From positions 155,371-219,370 of the forward strand of contig JAIRBC010000002.1 in the NCBI GenBank assembly GCA_022008415.1: a stretch of DNA of 64,000 nt, written 5' to 3'. Below, piece after piece: positions 1 to 9,173 of this stretch. Under the pieces are notes generated by a model. The model saw only the letters and a list, made by a program, of their open reading frames with translations, did no database searches and had not been told where the DNA came from. Made by a program: the position numbers and the translations under genes. The DNA is from Cerina litoralis (GTDB lineage: Bacteria > Bacteroidota > Bacteroidia > Flavobacteriales > Flavobacteriaceae). The number at the start of each line of letters is the position of its first letter. Positions within the stretch are counted from its first letter, which is position 1.

Positions 1-60
1 CCGATGTGGAAACTTTTCCAATAAAATCTTATGGAAATCGGAAGGGGTAATTGCGGTCAT
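1..60 (-). CDS. Partial gene, probable RecD-like ATP-dependent DNA helicase (N-terminus only)
   Basis: Reading leftward from an ATG at 60-58, an open frame of 20 codons runs off the window edge; it translates to MTAITPSDFHKILLEKFPHR. This N-terminus resembles those of flavobacterial AAA/RecD-like helicases, which begin with a short helix before the 'LKGYAGTGKT' Walker A motif, and such a gene is commonly a neighbour of DUF3822 and rsmD in this family. No catalytic motif is inside the window, so the assignment rests on the N-terminal resemblance and context only. A purine-rich GAGGAAG lies just upstream of the ATG. Confidence 0.45.
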   Translation of the reverse strand, partial: MTAITPSDFHKILLEKFPHR

Positions 61-451
61 ACTTCCTCAAAGATAAGGAACTCTCCCAGACTTTTAGATT
101 GGAACCGATAAATTTGGTTCCGAACCGGCCCCGCGAGAATAACGTTGCAGGGCCGGCATCTGATCTGGTTGCACCGCAAAAAAGTGTAGGGACAATAGTT
201 GCTTACCGCTGGAGCTTCCAGGCCATCCTCGCCATGCCAATTTAACAACGGTTACCGGAGTCGTCCAATTAAATACTTAAAAAGGGATGATTCCCAGAGC
301 GAGAACGAACAGTTCACGGTGCGATTTGCAAAATTAGGTGAAAGAGTATAAAGTCTAGGAGGGTTCCCCTCATTTTTAAGCCTAAATACTTTTGTGATTA
401 AAAAAAAATTGTAGATTTGTGATAACCACAATCATAATTAACAACTATACA
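61..451. other. Intergenic region between divergent genes
   Basis: No convincing gene is seen in these 391 bases. Two inverted repeats are present: GGAACC (101-106) with GGTTCC (116-121), and CCGGCCC (125-131) with GGGCCGG (150-156). They would lie in the 5' leader of the leftward helicase-like gene and could be a structured leader, but they match no riboswitch class I recognise. The right end carries the promoter of the rightward gene. Confidence 0.6.
391..419 (+). promoter_or_regulatory. Bacteroidota-type promoter
   Basis: TTTG at 391-394 and TAGATTTG at 412-419 (exact TAnnTTTG) are separated by 17 bases, matching the -33/-7 arrangement known for the Bacteroidota housekeeping sigma factor. 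Transcription would start near 425, about 27 bases before the ATG at 452. Confidence 0.65.
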
Positions 452-1102
452 ATGAAGACCATCATACAAATTGTACTTTGGATAGTATGTATCGGCCTGG
501 GATACTTGATTTTTCAGTCGGTAGAAGCTCCCATCGAGTTTAAGAAGGTTAAACAAGAACGATATGCCCAGGTAATTGCCAAACTAAAAGATATTCGGGA
601 TTCCGAAGAAGCTTTTAAAACCGTAAACAAAAGGTACACCAAAAATTTTGATGAATTGATCAGTTTTGTGGATACTGGCAATTTCATCATCACCCAGCAA
701 CGGGATTCTTCCTTCATGGAGCACGATAAGCATTACGGTATAGATATGCTTCGGGAAGTTAAAATTATCGATACCCTAGGTTTTGTATCGGTAAAAGATT
801 CTTTGTTCAAGGGCGACAACAGGTACAAGACCATGATGAATGTACCCTTTGCAGAAAACAATGAAAAATTTGAGCTCAATGCGGGCATCATCGAAAAAAG
901 TGGTTATAAGGCTCCCGTATTCGAGGCAAAAGTTAAAAAGAACGTTGTACTTCACGACCAACCCAAGGATTTGTTAGCTCGGGAGAATTCTTTTGTAAAC
1001 GTAGAGGAAGTAAACGGCGATGAAATTAAGGTCGGCTCCATGAAGGAAGTAAGTACCAACGGAAACTGGCCTCCTATCTATGACAAAAAAGACAACAAAT
1101 AG
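452..1102 (+). CDS. Membrane-anchored protein of unknown function, pilin-like layout
   Basis: A 216-residue protein with one N-terminal hydrophobic segment (about residues 4-22), then a charged helical stretch (about 25-60) and a soluble C-terminal domain. I chose the ATG at 452 (MKTIIQIVLW) rather than the upstream GTG at 419, because the GTG overlaps the -7 promoter element. After the anchor comes a pattern similar to the helix of pseudopilins (an alanine/charged helix, then 'RYTKNFDELISFV'), but there is no prepilin peptidase motif. The gene overlaps the DUF3822 gene by 23 bases, so the two are translationally coupled. Function unknown; the pilin resemblance is an inference from pattern only. 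Confidence 0.8.
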   Translation: MKTIIQIVLWIVCIGLGYLIFQSVEAPIEFKKVKQERYAQVIAKLKDIRDSEEAFKTVNKRYTKNFDELISFVDTGNFIITQQRDSSFMEHDKHYGIDMLREVKIIDTLGFVSVKDSLFKGDNRYKTMMNVPFAENNEKFELNAGIIEKSGYKAPVFEAKVKKNVVLHDQPKDLLARENSFVNVEEVNGDEIKVGSMKEVSTNGNWPPIYDKKDNK

Positions 1103-1916
1103 AAACGTAGGCAACAATCCTACTTCGGAATACCATAAGTTGTCCATTCAAATTAGTTTGAATGGACTTTCTTTTTGTGTACTGGACACACTTGATAATA
1201 CCCTGCTGATATCCGAGCAACGCACCTTTCCAAAAGAATTGATTCCGTTTGAGGCCCAAAAGAATTTAAAAGAGATTCTAGAAAAGTACCAAGTGGCGAA
1301 ATACACGTTTTCCGAGGTGGTTGTTATACATCGCAACAAATTGTTCAGTTTTGTCCCCAAAGCCCTTTTTGATGAAAAGGAACTCGCAAATTATTTAAAG
1401 TTCAATGCCAAGATCTTGGCCAATGACCTTATTGTTTATGACGGGATTGAAAGTTACGACCTCATTAATGTCTACGTCCCTTTCGTCAACATAAACAACT
1501 ATATCTATGACCTTTTTGGGGAGTTCGAATTTAAACACAGCGGTACGGTACTCGTCCAATCCCTATTGAACCAACACAGCAACGGCAGCAAACCGGTTTG
1601 CTACGTCCAGGTACTGGAACAACAGATGGACATCACGGTGATTTCACAAAAGAAATTGCTGTTGTTCAACAGTTTTGACTTTACGACCAAGGAAGATTTT
1701 ATATACTATCTCCTCTTCACTATGGAGCAGTTAGGATTGGATACCGGTACCGTAGCACTCAAACTCTTTGGGTCCGTGGAAGAAGGGGACCCCATCTACG
1801 ATGTTTGTTACACCTATGTGAAAAACGTATCGATCTTTGTCCCATCCAATCTTTCTTACCATTTGGGTGGCAGGGAGCAGGAAAGTATCGATTTTACTAC
1901 CCTAAACGCCCTATAA
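1080..1916 (+). CDS. DUF3822 family protein
   Basis: A 278-residue soluble protein recognised as DUF3822, a Bacteroidota family of unknown function. Typical landmarks are 'LSIQISLNGLSF' near the N-terminus (about 22-33), 'YVPFVNINNYIYDLFGE' in the middle and 'LLLFNSFDFTTKEDFIYYLLF' (about 194-214). The alternation of strands and the 'tagged' internal repeats are reminiscent of actin-fold PilM/GspL-like proteins, which is my inference. It overlaps the upstream anchored protein by 23 bases and its stop shares one base with the rsmD start, so the three genes form one transcription unit. Confidence 0.85.
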   Translation: MTKKTTNRNVGNNPTSEYHKLSIQISLNGLSFCVLDTLDNTLLISEQRTFPKELIPFEAQKNLKEILEKYQVAKYTFSEVVVIHRNKLFSFVPKALFDEKELANYLKFNAKILANDLIVYDGIESYDLINVYVPFVNINNYIYDLFGEFEFKHSGTVLVQSLLNQHSNGSKPVCYVQVLEQQMDITVISQKKLLLFNSFDFTTKEDFIYYLLFTMEQLGLDTGTVALKLFGSVEEGDPIYDVCYTYVKNVSIFVPSNLSYHLGGREQESIDFTTLNAL

Positions 1917-2464
1917 TGCGGATAATTTCCGGAAAATATAAAGGAAAACGTATTGCCGCACCCAAAAAATTGCCCGTCCGCCCAACGACCGATATGGCCA
2001 AGGAGGCCCTCTTCAATATCCTGAACAACAGCTATTATTTTGAGAAAATATCCGTCCTGGACCTCTTTTCGGGTACTGGAAACATCAGTTTTGAATTCGC
2101 ATCGCGGGGTACTGATCAAATTATCGCCGTAGATACCGATTTTGGATGCGTCAAGTTCATTGATAAAACCGCAAAGGAACTCCATTTTAACATAACGGCC
2201 ATTAAAAGTAATGCTTTTGCCTATCTTGAAAAAGCGGCCCAAAAGACCGACATTATATTTGCTGACCCTCCTTACGATATGCTATTGTCCGAGTTTGATA
2301 AAATACCCGAACTGGTGTTTAAAAACCAATTACTCCAAGAGGACGGCTTGTTGATTATAGAACACTCCAAACATATGACCCTTTCTTCTTCCCCTTATTT
2401 CTCCGGACAAAGAAAATATGGGGGAAGTGTTTTTAGTTTTTTTGAAAACATTTCGGAAAATTAG
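1916..2464 (+). CDS. rsmD: 16S rRNA (guanine(966)-N(2))-methyltransferase RsmD
   Basis: A 182-residue class I SAM-dependent methyltransferase that methylates G966 of 16S rRNA. The start MRIISGKYKGKRI is characteristic of the family; the ATG at 1916 overlaps the DUF3822 stop (taATG), so an upstream ATG at 1805 inside DUF3822 is not the start. The SAM-binding motif DLFSGTG is at residues 49-55 and the catalytic N6/N2-methylase motif DPPY at 117-120. Length is normal for the family. Co-transcription with DUF3822 is likely. Confidence 0.95.
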   Translation: MRIISGKYKGKRIAAPKKLPVRPTTDMAKEALFNILNNSYYFEKISVLDLFSGTGNISFEFASRGTDQIIAVDTDFGCVKFIDKTAKELHFNITAIKSNAFAYLEKAAQKTDIIFADPPYDMLLSEFDKIPELVFKNQLLQEDGLLIIEHSKHMTLSSSPYFSGQRKYGGSVFSFFENISEN

Positions 2465-2473
2465 GAATACGGT

Positions 2474-2914
2474 ATGAAATACAACCCGATTTTCACTTTG
2501 CTAGTAGCCACTTCAATGTCGGTCTTTTCCCAAGGAGATGCAGCGACGCAACAAATTCGTTCCTTAATAGACAACTATGCCAGCGCTCGGGAAAATAAGT
2601 ACCCGGAGCTATTGGAGCGTATTTTGACACCGGATATCGACCAATTGGTATCTACGGGGGAATGGCGCAATGGTCGGAAAGAATCAATTAATGGGATGCA
2701 GCAAAGCTCTGCTACAAAACCCGGATTCCGAACCCTTTCCCTAGCGAAAATACGATTTCCGACCCCTGATGTCGGTATAGTGGATGCCCGCTATGTCATA
2801 ACGGGCAAAGATGGCGGCCAGAGGAAGATGTGGAGTACGTTTATCGTAGTACGACAACATGGAAATTGGAAAATAACAGCAATCCGAAATATGTTTCCGA
2901 CAGGTACTTATTGA
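2474..2914 (+). CDS. Secreted NTF2/SnoaL-like (DUF4440-type) protein
   Basis: A 146-residue protein with a signal peptide (residues 1-19, ending around VFSQ) followed by one cone-shaped NTF2-like domain: an N-terminal helix 'IRSLIDNYASARENKY', a middle 'DQLVSTGEWRNGRKE' and a closing pair of strands with 'KMWSTFIVVRQHGNWKITAIRN'. This is the SgcJ/DUF4440 pattern; members are poorly characterised and bind small ligands or act as enzymes. It starts 10 bases after rsmD and ends at a strong terminator, so it is the last gene of that unit. Confidence 0.75.
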   Translation: MKYNPIFTLLVATSMSVFSQGDAATQQIRSLIDNYASARENKYPELLERILTPDIDQLVSTGEWRNGRKESINGMQQSSATKPGFRTLSLAKIRFPTPDVGIVDARYVITGKDGGQRKMWSTFIVVRQHGNWKITAIRNMFPTGTY

Positions 2915-2928
2915 CGGGATACAAAAAA

Positions 2929-2955
2929 GCCCCGACGGTCATCGTCGGGGCTTTC
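2929..2955. terminator. Bidirectional intrinsic terminator
   Basis: GCCCCGACG (2929-2937), a five-base loop and CGTCGGGGC (2943-2951) form a perfect nine-pair GC-rich stem, flanked by an A-run on the left and TTTs on the right. It sits between the convergent NTF2-like gene and rpsA and can serve both strands. Confidence 0.85.
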
Positions 2956-2975
2956 TATTATTTAAAAATAGAGGC

Positions 2976-4820
2976 TTATTTCTTTTTCTTTGTGGTAGCT
3001 TCCATTTTGTCCTTCAATGCCTGCAATTGCTCGTTGGCATCTCCCAGGGTAGGTTTAGATTCCTCTGCGCTGGTCGCAGCCCTTCTGGCAGCAGCCTTAA
3101 CGTTCCGGTCTTCTTCTTCCCTAAAGATCGCGGTATGGCTAGCAACGACCCTCTTGAATTCCTTGTTGAACTCAATGATCTTAAATTCGGTCTCTTCGCC
3201 CTTACCCAGTTTCTTGCCATCTTCCTTTTCCAAATGACGGGAAGGCACAAATGCCGTGATATCGTCATTAAAGTCGATCGTGGCTCCTTTGTCCACAATC
3301 TCGCCGATGCTGGCCTTATGAACGGTTCCTACGGCAAACTCTTCCTCGTACTTGTCCCAAGGATTCTCGGTTGTCTGTTTGTGGCCCAAACTTAGTTTAC
3401 GACCTTCAACATCCAACTCCAATACCTCTACTTCCAAAGTATCGCCCACAGTTACAAATTCTGACGGGTGCTTTACCTTCTTGGTCCAGGAAAGATCGGA
3501 GATATAGACCAATCCGTCTATCCCTTCTTCCATTTCTACGAACACACCAAAATTGGTAAAGTTTCTGACGATACCTTTGTGTTTTGATCCAACAGGGTAT
3601 TTGGAGGTAATATCGGTCCATGGGTCTGGTGTCAACTGCTTGATCCCCAGGGACATTTTACGATCTTCCCGATCCAAGGTAAGTACCACGGCCTCTAATT
3701 GGTCGCCTACTTTTACGAAATCCTGTGCAGAACGCAGGTGGGTAGACCAAGACATTTCGGATACGTGGATCAAACCTTCCACACCTTCGGCGACTTCGAT
3801 AAACGCACCGTAATCCGCAATAACGACTACCTTGCCCTTTACCTTGTCCCCTACTTTGATCTCTTCGCTCAAGGCATCCCATGGATGTTTCTCCAATTGC
3901 TTAAGACCCAACTGAATCCTAGATTTGTTGTCGTCAAAATCCAAGATTACAACGTTCAGTTTCTGGTCTAATTCTACCACCTCGTTCGGATGGTTGATAC
4001 GGCTCCAAGAAAGATCGGTAATATGGATTAGACCATCTACACCACCAAGATCGATAAAGACCCCATAAGAGGTGATGTTTTTGACGACACCTTCCAATAC
4101 CTGCCCTTTTTCTAACTGGCTGATGATCTCCTTTTTCTGTTCTTCGATATCGGCCTCGATAAGTGCTTTGTGGGAAACAACGACGTTCTTAAATTCATGG
4201 TTGATCTTGACCACCTTAAATTCCATGGTTTTTCCCACATACTGGTCGTAGTCGCGGATCGGTTTCACATCTATTTGTGAACCGGGCAAGAACGCCTCAA
4301 TGCCAAAGACATCCACGATCATTCCACCTTTGGTCCTACATTTTACAAAACCGTTGACGATTTCTTCCTTGTCATGGGCTGTATTAACACGTTCCCAGGC
4401 CATAATGGTCCTTGCCTTTCTGTGCGAAAGCACCAACTGACCACTCTTATCTTCACGTATGTCGATGAGAACCTCGACCTTATCGCCAACCTTTAAATCT
4501 GGATTGTAACGAAATTCGTTAAGGGAAATGACCCCTTCGGATTTTGCGTTGATGTCGATAATGGCCTCCCGATCGGTTAGATACACCACGGTACCCTGTA
4601 CCACTTCTTCGTCGGCGGTATCCACAAAGTTTTCGGCGACCAAGGATTCGAACTCCTTCAATTTGGAGTCGTCCACGCGCTCTATCCCCTGCTCGTACTT
4701 ATCCCAGTTAAAGTTCTCCAAAAATTCCTGGGGATCTTGTTGAACCGGGGCTTCTTTTTTTGTTTCTTGTGTTGCATCAGTGGTCTCTTCCACTTCTACT
4801 GTTGCTTTTTCTTCAGCCAT
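2976..4820 (-). CDS. rpsA: 30S ribosomal protein S1
   Basis: A 614-residue protein with six consecutive S1 RNA-binding domains. Domains 3-5 are the most canonical (e.g. 'GVVKNITSYGVFIDLGG', 'GKVVVIADYGAFIEV', 'GIVRNFTNFGVFVEM'). It binds mRNA on the 30S subunit and unwinds leaders, which matters in this phylum, where Shine-Dalgarno pairing is little used. I chose MAEEKATVEV at 4820 instead of the in-frame ATG at 4862, because flavobacterial S1 proteins start this way with an acidic tail. The C-terminus is a lysine-rich helix. A clear promoter lies about 120 bases upstream. Confidence 0.95.
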   Translation of the reverse strand: MAEEKATVEVEETTDATQETKKEAPVQQDPQEFLENFNWDKYEQGIERVDDSKLKEFESLVAENFVDTADEEVVQGTVVYLTDREAIIDINAKSEGVISLNEFRYNPDLKVGDKVEVLIDIREDKSGQLVLSHRKARTIMAWERVNTAHDKEEIVNGFVKCRTKGGMIVDVFGIEAFLPGSQIDVKPIRDYDQYVGKTMEFKVVKINHEFKNVVVSHKALIEADIEEQKKEIISQLEKGQVLEGVVKNITSYGVFIDLGGVDGLIHITDLSWSRINHPNEVVELDQKLNVVILDFDDNKSRIQLGLKQLEKHPWDALSEEIKVGDKVKGKVVVIADYGAFIEVAEGVEGLIHVSEMSWSTHLRSAQDFVKVGDQLEAVVLTLDREDRKMSLGIKQLTPDPWTDITSKYPVGSKHKGIVRNFTNFGVFVEMEEGIDGLVYISDLSWTKKVKHPSEFVTVGDTLEVEVLELDVEGRKLSLGHKQTTENPWDKYEEEFAVGTVHKASIGEIVDKGATIDFNDDITAFVPSRHLEKEDGKKLGKGEETEFKIIEFNKEFKRVVASHTAIFREEEDRNVKAAARRAATSAEESKPTLGDANEQLQALKDKMEATTKKKK

Positions 4821-4939
4821 TGCTGATCTTAAATTTGTATTCCACGGGGTTACAAGAGCCAAACGATTTCCGCGGAAGATGTTATTTTTAATTTTCTACA
4901 CTTACCCTTTTCCTCTTGGTACTTCGCAAAAAAGGTGTG

Positions 4940-4970
4940 CAAAAATACAATATAAAAATGGTTTTACAAA
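4940..4970 (-). promoter_or_regulatory. Promoter of rpsA
   Basis: Read leftward, TTTG (4970-4967) and TATTTTTG (4947-4940) are separated by 19 bases, an exact match to the Bacteroidota -33/-7 pattern. The transcript would have a leader of about 110 bases before the rpsA ATG at 4820, room for the S1 autoregulation known in other bacteria. Confidence 0.65.
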
Positions 4971-5083
4971 CCCAATTTCCATTAGGTTGCAGTGTTTTTC
5001 AGTATTTAATCCCTTTTCTATGCAAATACTGCAATTATCCTTATCTTCAGCCTATAAATTCTAATCATTAAAATAAAACAATT

Positions 5084-5464
5084 ATGAGTGTTAAAGCAAA
5101 ATATCAGCCTGTTTTGGATCTGGGCGAAAAGTTAAACGTTCAAAATGGCGACGTTAAAGAAGAAGGCGGTATCCTGAAAATAAAAGGCACTACAAAAGAT
5201 CAGTACGAAAAAAATCTGTTGTGGGACAAAATCAAGGAAATCGGCGGACAAAACCCATCCGACCTACAAGCGGATATCAAGGTTGCCGATACCTCTGTCT
5301 ACCATCGGCATACCGTAAAAAGCGGTGAATCCCTCAGCAAAATAGCGAAGCTTTACTACAATGATCCTATGAAATACAAGCAGATTTTTGAAGCGAACAC
5401 CCATATTTTGAAAAATCCGGATTTGATACAGCCCGGGCAGGTTTTAGCTATTCCAAATCTGTGA
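5084..5464 (+). CDS. BON-LysM protein (Kbp/YgaU-like)
   Basis: A 126-residue cytoplasmic-type protein without signal peptide. Residues about 1-70 form a BON-like domain ('GDVKEEGGILKIKGTTKDQYEKNLLWDKI') and residues about 77-125 one LysM domain ('HTVKSGESLSKIAKLYYND ... IQPGQVLAIPN'). The same order occurs in E. coli Kbp (YgaU), a potassium-binding protein of similar size, so a role in K+ sensing is plausible; peptidoglycan binding is less likely because there is no export signal. It stands alone between rpsA and cmk, in the opposite orientation to both. Confidence 0.85.
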   Translation: MSVKAKYQPVLDLGEKLNVQNGDVKEEGGILKIKGTTKDQYEKNLLWDKIKEIGGQNPSDLQADIKVADTSVYHRHTVKSGESLSKIAKLYYNDPMKYKQIFEANTHILKNPDLIQPGQVLAIPNL

Positions 5465-5621
5465 GCCGCTGCTCCTTAAATTGAATCTAGCAACATCAAT
5501 AATCCCAGTGGTCGCATGGCGGGCGGTACAACTGTCTTGGTTTTAAAAAATCATCGCGTATCGGACCGCCCGTCCGACCCTGTCATTGAGGCGTGCTCCC
5601 ACACGGATAATTATAATGGTT

Positions 5622-6326
5622 TCAAGCCGTTTTATTTTGTTTTTCAATGACCCTAAGGGCGTAATTATAAATGCGTTCGAATTGCTCTTCCAAACCCATG
5701 TCGCTATTGTCAAATTTTATGGCGTCCGCCGCCCTGCGCAATGGTGAAAATTCCCTATGGGAATCTAAATAATCCCGTTCTTGAACATTTTTCAGCACCT
5801 CGGAATAGGACACTTTTTCACCTTTGCCCAGCAATTCCTTGTATCGCCTAAAAGCCCTGGTCTCCGGGGATGCGGTCATAAAAATTTTTAGTTCGGCATC
5901 GGGGAAAACTACGGTCCCGATATCGCGACCATCCATAACGATTCCCTTTTCCTTGCCTATCTCTTTTTGCATATCCACCAACTTGTAACGCACTTCCTCA
6001 ATGGCGGACACTTTGCTCACCTGTTGCGAAACCGCCAGTGATCGGATTTCCTTTTCCACATTTTCCCCGTTCAGGTACATTTCGGAATAGCCCATCTCCT
6101 CATTGTATTTAAACTTTAAATGCGCCTTTGGAAGAAGCTGAACCAAGGCACTGGTATTTTGACCATCGGCACCGATAAAACCATTTCGCATGGCAAAAAG
6201 CGTAACGGCCCTATACATGGCACCGGTATCCACGTAAATATACTCCAGGGCCTTGGCCAGTTGTTTGGCGATCGTACTTTTCCCAGTAGAGGAGTACCCG
6301 TCAACGGCTATTGTAATTTTCTGCAT
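5622..6326 (-). CDS. cmk: (d)CMP kinase
   Basis: A 234-residue cytidylate kinase that phosphorylates CMP/dCMP with ATP in pyrimidine nucleotide metabolism. The P-loop GYSSTGKS is at residues 10-17, the substrate-binding 'DTGAMYRA' at 33-40 and the conserved DGRD at 132-135. Length is normal. It lies downstream of lon on the same strand with a 170-base gap, so it may be co-transcribed or separately driven. Confidence 0.95.
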   Translation of the reverse strand: MQKITIAVDGYSSTGKSTIAKQLAKALEYIYVDTGAMYRAVTLFAMRNGFIGADGQNTSALVQLLPKAHLKFKYNEEMGYSEMYLNGENVEKEIRSLAVSQQVSKVSAIEEVRYKLVDMQKEIGKEKGIVMDGRDIGTVVFPDAELKIFMTASPETRAFRRYKELLGKGEKVSYSEVLKNVQERDYLDSHREFSPLRRAADAIKFDNSDMGLEEQFERIYNYALRVIEKQNKTA

Positions 6327-6496
6327 CTCCTAATAATTGATGGCAATAAAGCGATTTGGTAGGCTATAAATTAAATTTAATCAAAAAATGGGATTGTAAA
6401 GGGTAATGTTTTTGGATATTTTTCACCTAGAGATCACACCAGGATTACAGGCACTATTACGTCTTATACGCCCATTACGGTCATTTAAATTTTGAA

Positions 6497-8947
6497 TTAT
6501 AAAGTTTTCGCATTTTTTACCTTTTGATCGGTAATGGCAATATCGATTACCTCGCTCATATCGGTAACGTAATGAAAGGTTAGCCCCTTGAGATACTCTT
6601 CCTTAATCTCCATAACGTCCCTACGGTTTTCCTCACAGAGGATCAATTCCTTGATCCGTGCACGTTTGGCGGCCAGAATTTTCTCTTTAATTCCGCCGAC
6701 GGGCAACACCTTGCCTCTCAAGGTTATCTCCCCTGTCATGGCCAAGCTCTTCTTTACCCTCTTTTGCGTAAACAGGGACACCAAGGAAGTAAGCATGGTA
6801 ATCCCCGCACTTGGCCCATCTTTTGGGGTAGCACCCTCAGGTACGTGGATATGTACATTGTAATTGCCAAAAACTTCGGAATCCAGTCCAAAATAATCGG
6901 CATTCGATTTTATGTATTCCATCGCAATCGTCGCCGATTCCTTCATCACCTTACCTAAATTTCCCGTTATGGTTAGGTTGCCCTTTCCCTTGGAAAGTAT
7001 GGATTCTATAAAAAGTATATCGCCACCGACGCTTGTCCAAGCAAGTCCGGTGACTACACCGGCCACTTGGTTGTTCTCGTACTTATCGCGTTCCAAACGT
7101 GCGGGGCCCAGGACCTTTTCCACATCTTGGTTACTAATTTTAACGCTATACTCTTCCTCTATGGCTATTGATTTGGCCGCGTAGCGCACCATTTTGGCGA
7201 TTTGCTTTTCCAATCCACGGACACCGGATTCCCGGGTATAGCCTTCAACGATCTTTTCCATCTGTGGTTTGCCAATCTTTAGGTCTTTGGAAGACAGGCC
7301 GTGCTCCTTCAGCTGCTTGGGCAGTAAATGCCTTTTTGCAATTTCCACTTTCTCCTCGATGGTATATCCTGTGACGTTTATAATCTCCATCCTATCGCGC
7401 AAGGCTGGCTGTATACTGCCTAGGTTATTGGCGGTAGCGATGAACATCACTTTAGACAGGTCAAAGCCCATTTCCAAGAAATTATCGTGGAAATCACTAT
7501 TCTGTTCGGGATCCAATACTTCCAACATGGCCGAGGAAGGGTCTCCTTGATGGCTGCTGGCCAGTTTGTCTATCTCATCGAGAATGAAAACAGGATTAGA
7601 CGTCCCCGCCTTTTTTATACTTTGGATTATTCTTCCAGGCATGGCTCCGATATAGGTCTTGCGATGCCCCCGTATTTCGGCCTCATCGCGCATCCCACCC
7701 AAGGACATTCGCACATATTCCCTACCCAGGGCTTCTGCAACGGATTTTCCCAAGGAGGTCTTGCCCACGCCTGGAGGACCATAAAGGCATAGAATGGGCG
7801 ATTTCATATCGTTTCGCAATTTCAAAACAGCCAAATACTCGATTATCCTTCGCTTTACGTCTTCCAGACCGTAGTGATCCCTATTCAGTATCCTTTCCGC
7901 TCTTTTTAAATCGAATTTATCCTTTGAAAATTCGTTCCATGGCAAATCTAAAAAGAGATCCAAATAATTGCGCTGTATTGAATATTCGGCCACTTGGGGG
8001 TTCATTCTTTGCAGCTTTGCAAGTTCTTTCTCAAAATGGTCCCCTACTTTCTTGCCCCATTTTTTCTTTTTCGCCTTTACGGCCATGTCATCTACCTCCT
8101 CTTCATAGGACATTCCTCCAAGTTCTTCCTGGATGGTTTTCATTTGTTGGTGAAGAAAGTATTCGCGCTGTTGTTGGTCCAGATCACTGCGTACTTTGGA
8201 CTGTATATCATTCCTCAATTCCAATTTTTGGAGCTCCACGTTCATATACTTCAATGTAGCCAGGGCCCTATTCTGAAGATTGGGAATTTCTAAAAGCTCC
8301 TGCTTCTCCTTAACGTCCAGGTTAAGGTTGGAGGCCACAAAATTGATCAGAAAAGAATTGCTCTGAATATTCTTTATGGCAAAGGAGGCCTCACTAGGTA
8401 TGTTGGGATTGTCCCTAATAATCTTAAGGGCCAGTTCTTGGATCGAGTCTATAATGGCCAAGAATTCCTTGCTGTCCATTTTGGGTCTAACCTCCTTGGC
8501 CTCTCGAATGGTAGCGGTCATATACGGTTTTTCGGTAAGCATTTCGGCAATTTCAAAACGCTTTTTACCCTGAATGATTACCGTGGTATTCCCATCGGGC
8601 ATTTGTAGCACCCTCAATATTCGCGCTACGGTACCCAAGGTGTTGATATCGTTAACACTTGGGGTCTCCGTCGACTCATCCTTTTGCGAGACCACCCCAA
8701 CCACTTTAGAGCCGTTATTGGCATCTTTTATCAGCTGGATGGATCGGTCCCTACCCGCGGTAATGGGGATGACCACGCCAGGGAACAAGACCGTATTCCT
8801 CAACGGTAGTATCGGTAGGGTATCGGGAAGCGCTTCGTTGTTAATTTCCTCTTCATCCTCCGGGGTCATTAACGGAATCAGTTCCGCTTCTTCCCCTATT
8901 TCCTGCAATGACATACTGTCAATATTTACAAAATCAGATTTATCCAT
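6497..8947 (-). CDS. lon: ATP-dependent endopeptidase La (Lon)
   Basis: An 816-residue LonA protease: N-terminal substrate-binding domain (about 45-250), coiled-coil linker, AAA+ module with Walker A GPPGVGKT (390-397) and Walker B VFILDEID (453-460), and a C-terminal protease domain with the catalytic dyad Ser713 (in KDGPSAG) and Lys756 (in GGIKEK). It degrades misfolded and regulatory proteins in the cytoplasm. An acidic N-terminal extension of about 40 residues is typical of Bacteroidota Lon. No exact promoter match was found in the upstream 220 bases. Confidence 0.97.
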   Translation of the reverse strand: MDKSDFVNIDSMSLQEIGEEAELIPLMTPEDEEEINNEALPDTLPILPLRNTVLFPGVVIPITAGRDRSIQLIKDANNGSKVVGVVSQKDESTETPSVNDINTLGTVARILRVLQMPDGNTTVIIQGKKRFEIAEMLTEKPYMTATIREAKEVRPKMDSKEFLAIIDSIQELALKIIRDNPNIPSEASFAIKNIQSNSFLINFVASNLNLDVKEKQELLEIPNLQNRALATLKYMNVELQKLELRNDIQSKVRSDLDQQQREYFLHQQMKTIQEELGGMSYEEEVDDMAVKAKKKKWGKKVGDHFEKELAKLQRMNPQVAEYSIQRNYLDLFLDLPWNEFSKDKFDLKRAERILNRDHYGLEDVKRRIIEYLAVLKLRNDMKSPILCLYGPPGVGKTSLGKSVAEALGREYVRMSLGGMRDEAEIRGHRKTYIGAMPGRIIQSIKKAGTSNPVFILDEIDKLASSHQGDPSSAMLEVLDPEQNSDFHDNFLEMGFDLSKVMFIATANNLGSIQPALRDRMEIINVTGYTIEEKVEIAKRHLLPKQLKEHGLSSKDLKIGKPQMEKIVEGYTRESGVRGLEKQIAKMVRYAAKSIAIEEEYSVKISNQDVEKVLGPARLERDKYENNQVAGVVTGLAWTSVGGDILFIESILSKGKGNLTITGNLGKVMKESATIAMEYIKSNADYFGLDSEVFGNYNVHIHVPEGATPKDGPSAGITMLTSLVSLFTQKRVKKSLAMTGEITLRGKVLPVGGIKEKILAAKRARIKELILCEENRRDVMEIKEEYLKGLTFHYVTDMSEVIDIAITDQKVKNAKTL

Positions 8948-9173
8948 ATATATATTTCGGCCATTCTGTCATTTTGGGACAGTAGCCTTCAATTTAGATT
9001 GATTTAAACCTCTATAAATGCCTTGCAATCCATGCCTGGGCATTATTGTAGGTTCCTTTTACGCTCCATAGGGACAATTGTTGTGCCAATAAAAGAAAAA
9101 TAATAAAAAAACTGTAACAATCCTTAAATTAACCTATCTATAAGACGAAGAAGATTATTAAAGCATTCACTTT

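Noticed and set aside
57..248. Leftward 63-codon open frame in the first spacer
   Set aside because: It overlaps the helicase-like start out of frame, contains the inverted repeats and shows no recognisable domain.
5520..5572. Inverted repeat CGGGCGGT/ACCGCCCG as terminator
   Set aside because: The loop is 37 bases and there is no T-run, so it is not a credible terminator; left as an unexplained weak dyad.
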